From: Gammaproteobacteria bacterium
Lineage (GTDB): Bacteria; Pseudomonadota; Gammaproteobacteria; CAISUE01
Assembly: GCA_021156105.1 (NCBI GenBank)
Contig: JAJNBD010000002.1
Coordinates: 123,701 to 187,700 of the forward strand
Length of the DNA: 64,000 bases
Direction: 5' to 3'
Position 1 is the stretch's first letter; every line of letters starts with the position of its first letter. The notes under the pieces were generated by a model. It saw only the letters and a program-made list of their open reading frames with translations. It did not search any database and was not told the DNA's origin. The position numbers and the translations under genes are program-made. This document shows positions 62,195 through 64,000 of this stretch, one piece after another.

Positions 62195-63046
62195 TTATAG
62201 TAAGCAGCAGCTTCTTTCAGGTTGCTGATGCTCATCGCTTGGCGTAAGCTGAGGCGTTGCTGGTGGATCTTCAGCTTTGATTTCGGGTGTGAACAGTACT
62301 TCGGCAAATCCTTGAGAGTCTGGTGTGCCTATTTGAGCGTCAAAAACTTGGCTGCCAAAGCGTCGAGCTGACGCTACTCTGCGCTGAGACCAAGGCGTGC
62401 CTGGTATTTTCTGTGTACGTTTTTCAGGTATTGGTGTTACACAATGGTCAGCTGTCTCAGTCTGTGATGTTTGCTCATCTGTTGTGGCAGGTGCTAAGCA
62501 TTTATCAAGCCCCGCTTGGGCTGTTGCGCTAACAGCATAGCCTGCTAGCCCACATCCAGCAATAATAAGGAAAATAATTGGCAAGGGAATTCCGTTTGTG
62601 GCGGTTGCATCTAGCACAAACTTTGCGCCAATTTGTGCGCCACCATTTAAAACAGCGCCAACCGTGTGGGTTGCTATTTGGCCTACTCTTTGTGCAGGAC
62701 TTGTTTCTACTTGTTTATTAACCGCAAGTGCTGGCTTTTTGCTTAAGCAACGGTTTAAGCCTTTATTGGTTAGCGTGCTTAAAATATAGGCAAAAGCACC
62801 TACTGCGCCAACAATTAATAACTGTTGCCAAAGTGGCCAATCGGTGGTTTCTAATGCCGCAGCAACATAAGTGTTGCCAATACCACTAGCCGCTGAGACT
62901 GCGCCTGCAGCCGTTTGCGCTATAACAGTACTCGCGGTTAATTTGGCTGGTGTGGTCTGCGGAATATCTTGCCCTTGCATTAAAGGCGTCTCAGGTGTAG
63001 GAGGTAAAGAAATTGTAATTTCTGATTCTGAGGTTGGACTATTCAT
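62195..63046 (-). CDS. Orphan membrane protein with internal repeat and C-terminal CaaX-like box
   Basis: The 283-residue protein has a polar N-terminus, two homologous units of about 62 residues (41-101 and 121-184), each with small-residue-rich helices and the ending GLNRCL or GLDKCL, and a Pro/Thr-rich tail ending in CCLL. A Cys-aliphatic-aliphatic-Leu end is a geranylgeranylation-type CaaX box in eukaryotes, and some Legionella effectors are prenylated by host enzymes this way. No signal peptide. Each unit could form a membrane hairpin. It may be a host-membrane effector; this is untested. Confidence 0.65.
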   Translation of the reverse strand: MNSPTSESEITISLPPTPETPLMQGQDIPQTTPAKLTASTVIAQTAAGAVSAASGIGNTYVAAALETTDWPLWQQLLIVGAVGAFAYILSTLTNKGLNRCLSKKPALAVNKQVETSPAQRVGQIATHTVGAVLNGGAQIGAKFVLDATATNGIPLPIIFLIIAGCGLAGYAVSATAQAGLDKCLAPATTDEQTSQTETADHCVTPIPEKRTQKIPGTPWSQRRVASARRFGSQVFDAQIGTPDSQGFAEVLFTPEIKAEDPPATPQLTPSDEHQQPERSCCLL

Positions 63047-63275
63047 GAAGTTATCACCTTTTTATTTTATTGTCATATTTGCAGGGGAGCTATGATACCA
63101 GAAAGCTAGTTGTTGCGTCCAAGCTTAATCTATGGCAAATTGTTAACATTTGATTTGAGAGCAAGCAATAATCTCATTCAGAGAGTTTAAGGTGATAAAA
63201 AATTGATAGATTAAAAGCATCGCATTTTTTATCAAAATAACAAAATAATAATTTTAATTAAGTGAGATTTTGGTA

Positions 63276-64000
63276 ATGAAAAAGTTCAGTGCTGCAAGTA
63301 CTCCCGACCAACAGTCTACTAGAGGATGGAATAAACGCGATCTCCTAAGTAGGTGTGTAGAAGAAGGGTTTTTAAAAAAGGAAGATAGGGTTCCAGCATC
63401 TCCCCTGCGAGGGCTCCCCACAAAAGCAAAACAGCCTGCAAAAGCAGCGGCAGCAAGAGAAGAGGCTTGCCTACAAGAACCCTCAATTTTAGCTGATGCT
63501 ATACCTGCATCGTTATCCCAAGAGCACGCTCAGCAACAAGAGGCGCAAGGCATTGCATCAAAGGCTAGTACGCCTTTGCCAATTTCGCCAATAAGTGCGG
63601 ATAGGAGTGTAGTATTAAGTGAGTCTGAACCCGCTGCAGCAGAACCTGGTTTAGGCGTGGCTCAAGCGACGATCTCTCCCCGTCAGCAAAGAACTCCAAG
63701 GCCATCCCCCGCTTCTAGAAGAAGTGGAGGTTCAATGTTTTTATACAAAACTGAAAAAAGCCCTCGAGAAGAATCGCAAGAAAAATTTCGTCGACTTTTA
63801 AATGAGCATTACCAGAAAATTGAAGCTTTGCTTGGTAATAAGTCAGTTTTGCAATTATTACAAGCTAAAAATGAAGCGCTTAGGCCAGAGGAAGAGGAAG
63901 TTTTACAAAAGTTTTATGCGCAATTCCCTTTGGTGGCAGGAAAAAATATTCAAGAAGTTTTGCGTTTTACGGTATTACTTGCGGTGGCGCTTCCAAGAGG
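63276..64000 (+). CDS. Orphan protein, N-terminal part (cut by window end)
   Basis: An ATG at 63276 opens a frame with no stop to the window edge, at least 241 codons. The first 160 residues are Ser/Pro/Ala/Gln-rich and probably disordered (for example SKASTPLPISPISADRS); a helical part follows (SQEKFRRLLNEHYQKIEALLG). The style matches the orphan at 61339. The ribosome site is weak, so the start is uncertain. No domain recognised. Candidate effector by context. Confidence 0.6.
   Translation, partial: MKKFSAASTPDQQSTRGWNKRDLLSRCVEEGFLKKEDRVPASPLRGLPTKAKQPAKAAAAREEACLQEPSILADAIPASLSQEHAQQQEAQGIASKASTPLPISPISADRSVVLSESEPAAAEPGLGVAQATISPRQQRTPRPSPASRRSGGSMFLYKTEKSPREESQEKFRRLLNEHYQKIEALLGNKSVLQLLQAKNEALRPEEEEVLQKFYAQFPLVAGKNIQEVLRFTVLLAVALPR

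Overview
The window is a low-GC chromosomal segment of a Gram-negative gammaproteobacterium. It carries LPS genes (lptA/lptB, kdsB, gmhA) together with proteins of eukaryotic type: two ankyrin-repeat proteins, an F-box protein, a protein ending in a CaaX-like box, and several disordered or coiled-coil orphans. This mix is typical of host-associated Legionellales (Legionella, Coxiella, Berkiella or Aquicella relatives). That placement is an inference: no rRNA, Dot/Icm gene or other decisive marker is present. I saw no tRNA, insertion sequence or CRISPR array.

Layout. 1-229 is the 3' end of cca. 237-12229 is a surface-polysaccharide block: a GtrA-like protein, then a minus-strand run of WecB, four glycosyltransferases, a CDP-glycerol-type transferase, the Wzm/Wzt ABC exporter and a cytidylyltransferase-HAD fusion. 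12446-16477 has gmhA-ugpQ-DUF1622 facing an operon ybaB-recR-lptA-lptB. 16634-24068 holds an orphan protein, a GacA/LetA-like regulator and two tandem ankyrin genes; between these lies a decayed fragment of hda, and the intact hda-perM pair follows. 24094-31556 is housekeeping (gpmI, yciO, yciB, bolA-like, glmS, recG). 31668-37874 mixes an F-box protein and two orphans with rnfH, ratA and ald. 38197-43463 has xthA, mnmE and a large MscS-type channel. 43535-48911 holds a microprotein, fimT, fabG, hemJ and a set resembling the mycobacterial polyprenyl-phosphate-arabinose pathway (DprE1-like, DprE2-like, HAD-UbiA fusion). 49133-61277 is metabolism and cell division (apaG, apaH, hemB, rpiA, an E2 acyltransferase, a double ABC permease, a Trm112-like protein, kdsB, queF, ftsA, an enoyl-CoA hydratase). 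61339-64000 contains three orphans, the last cut by the window end.

How the genes work together. The most coherent non-trivial reading is envelope glycan synthesis. A polyprenyl-phosphate pentose made by the 45.4-48.9 kb genes could feed the GT-C enzyme at 3.8-5.3 kb, and WecB, the glycosyltransferases, the cytidylyltransferase-HAD fusion and Wzm/Wzt would build, decorate and export an O-antigen-like chain. The second theme is host interaction. The candidate effectors are scattered singly between housekeeping genes, and one pair clearly arose by tandem duplication that carried part of hda with it.
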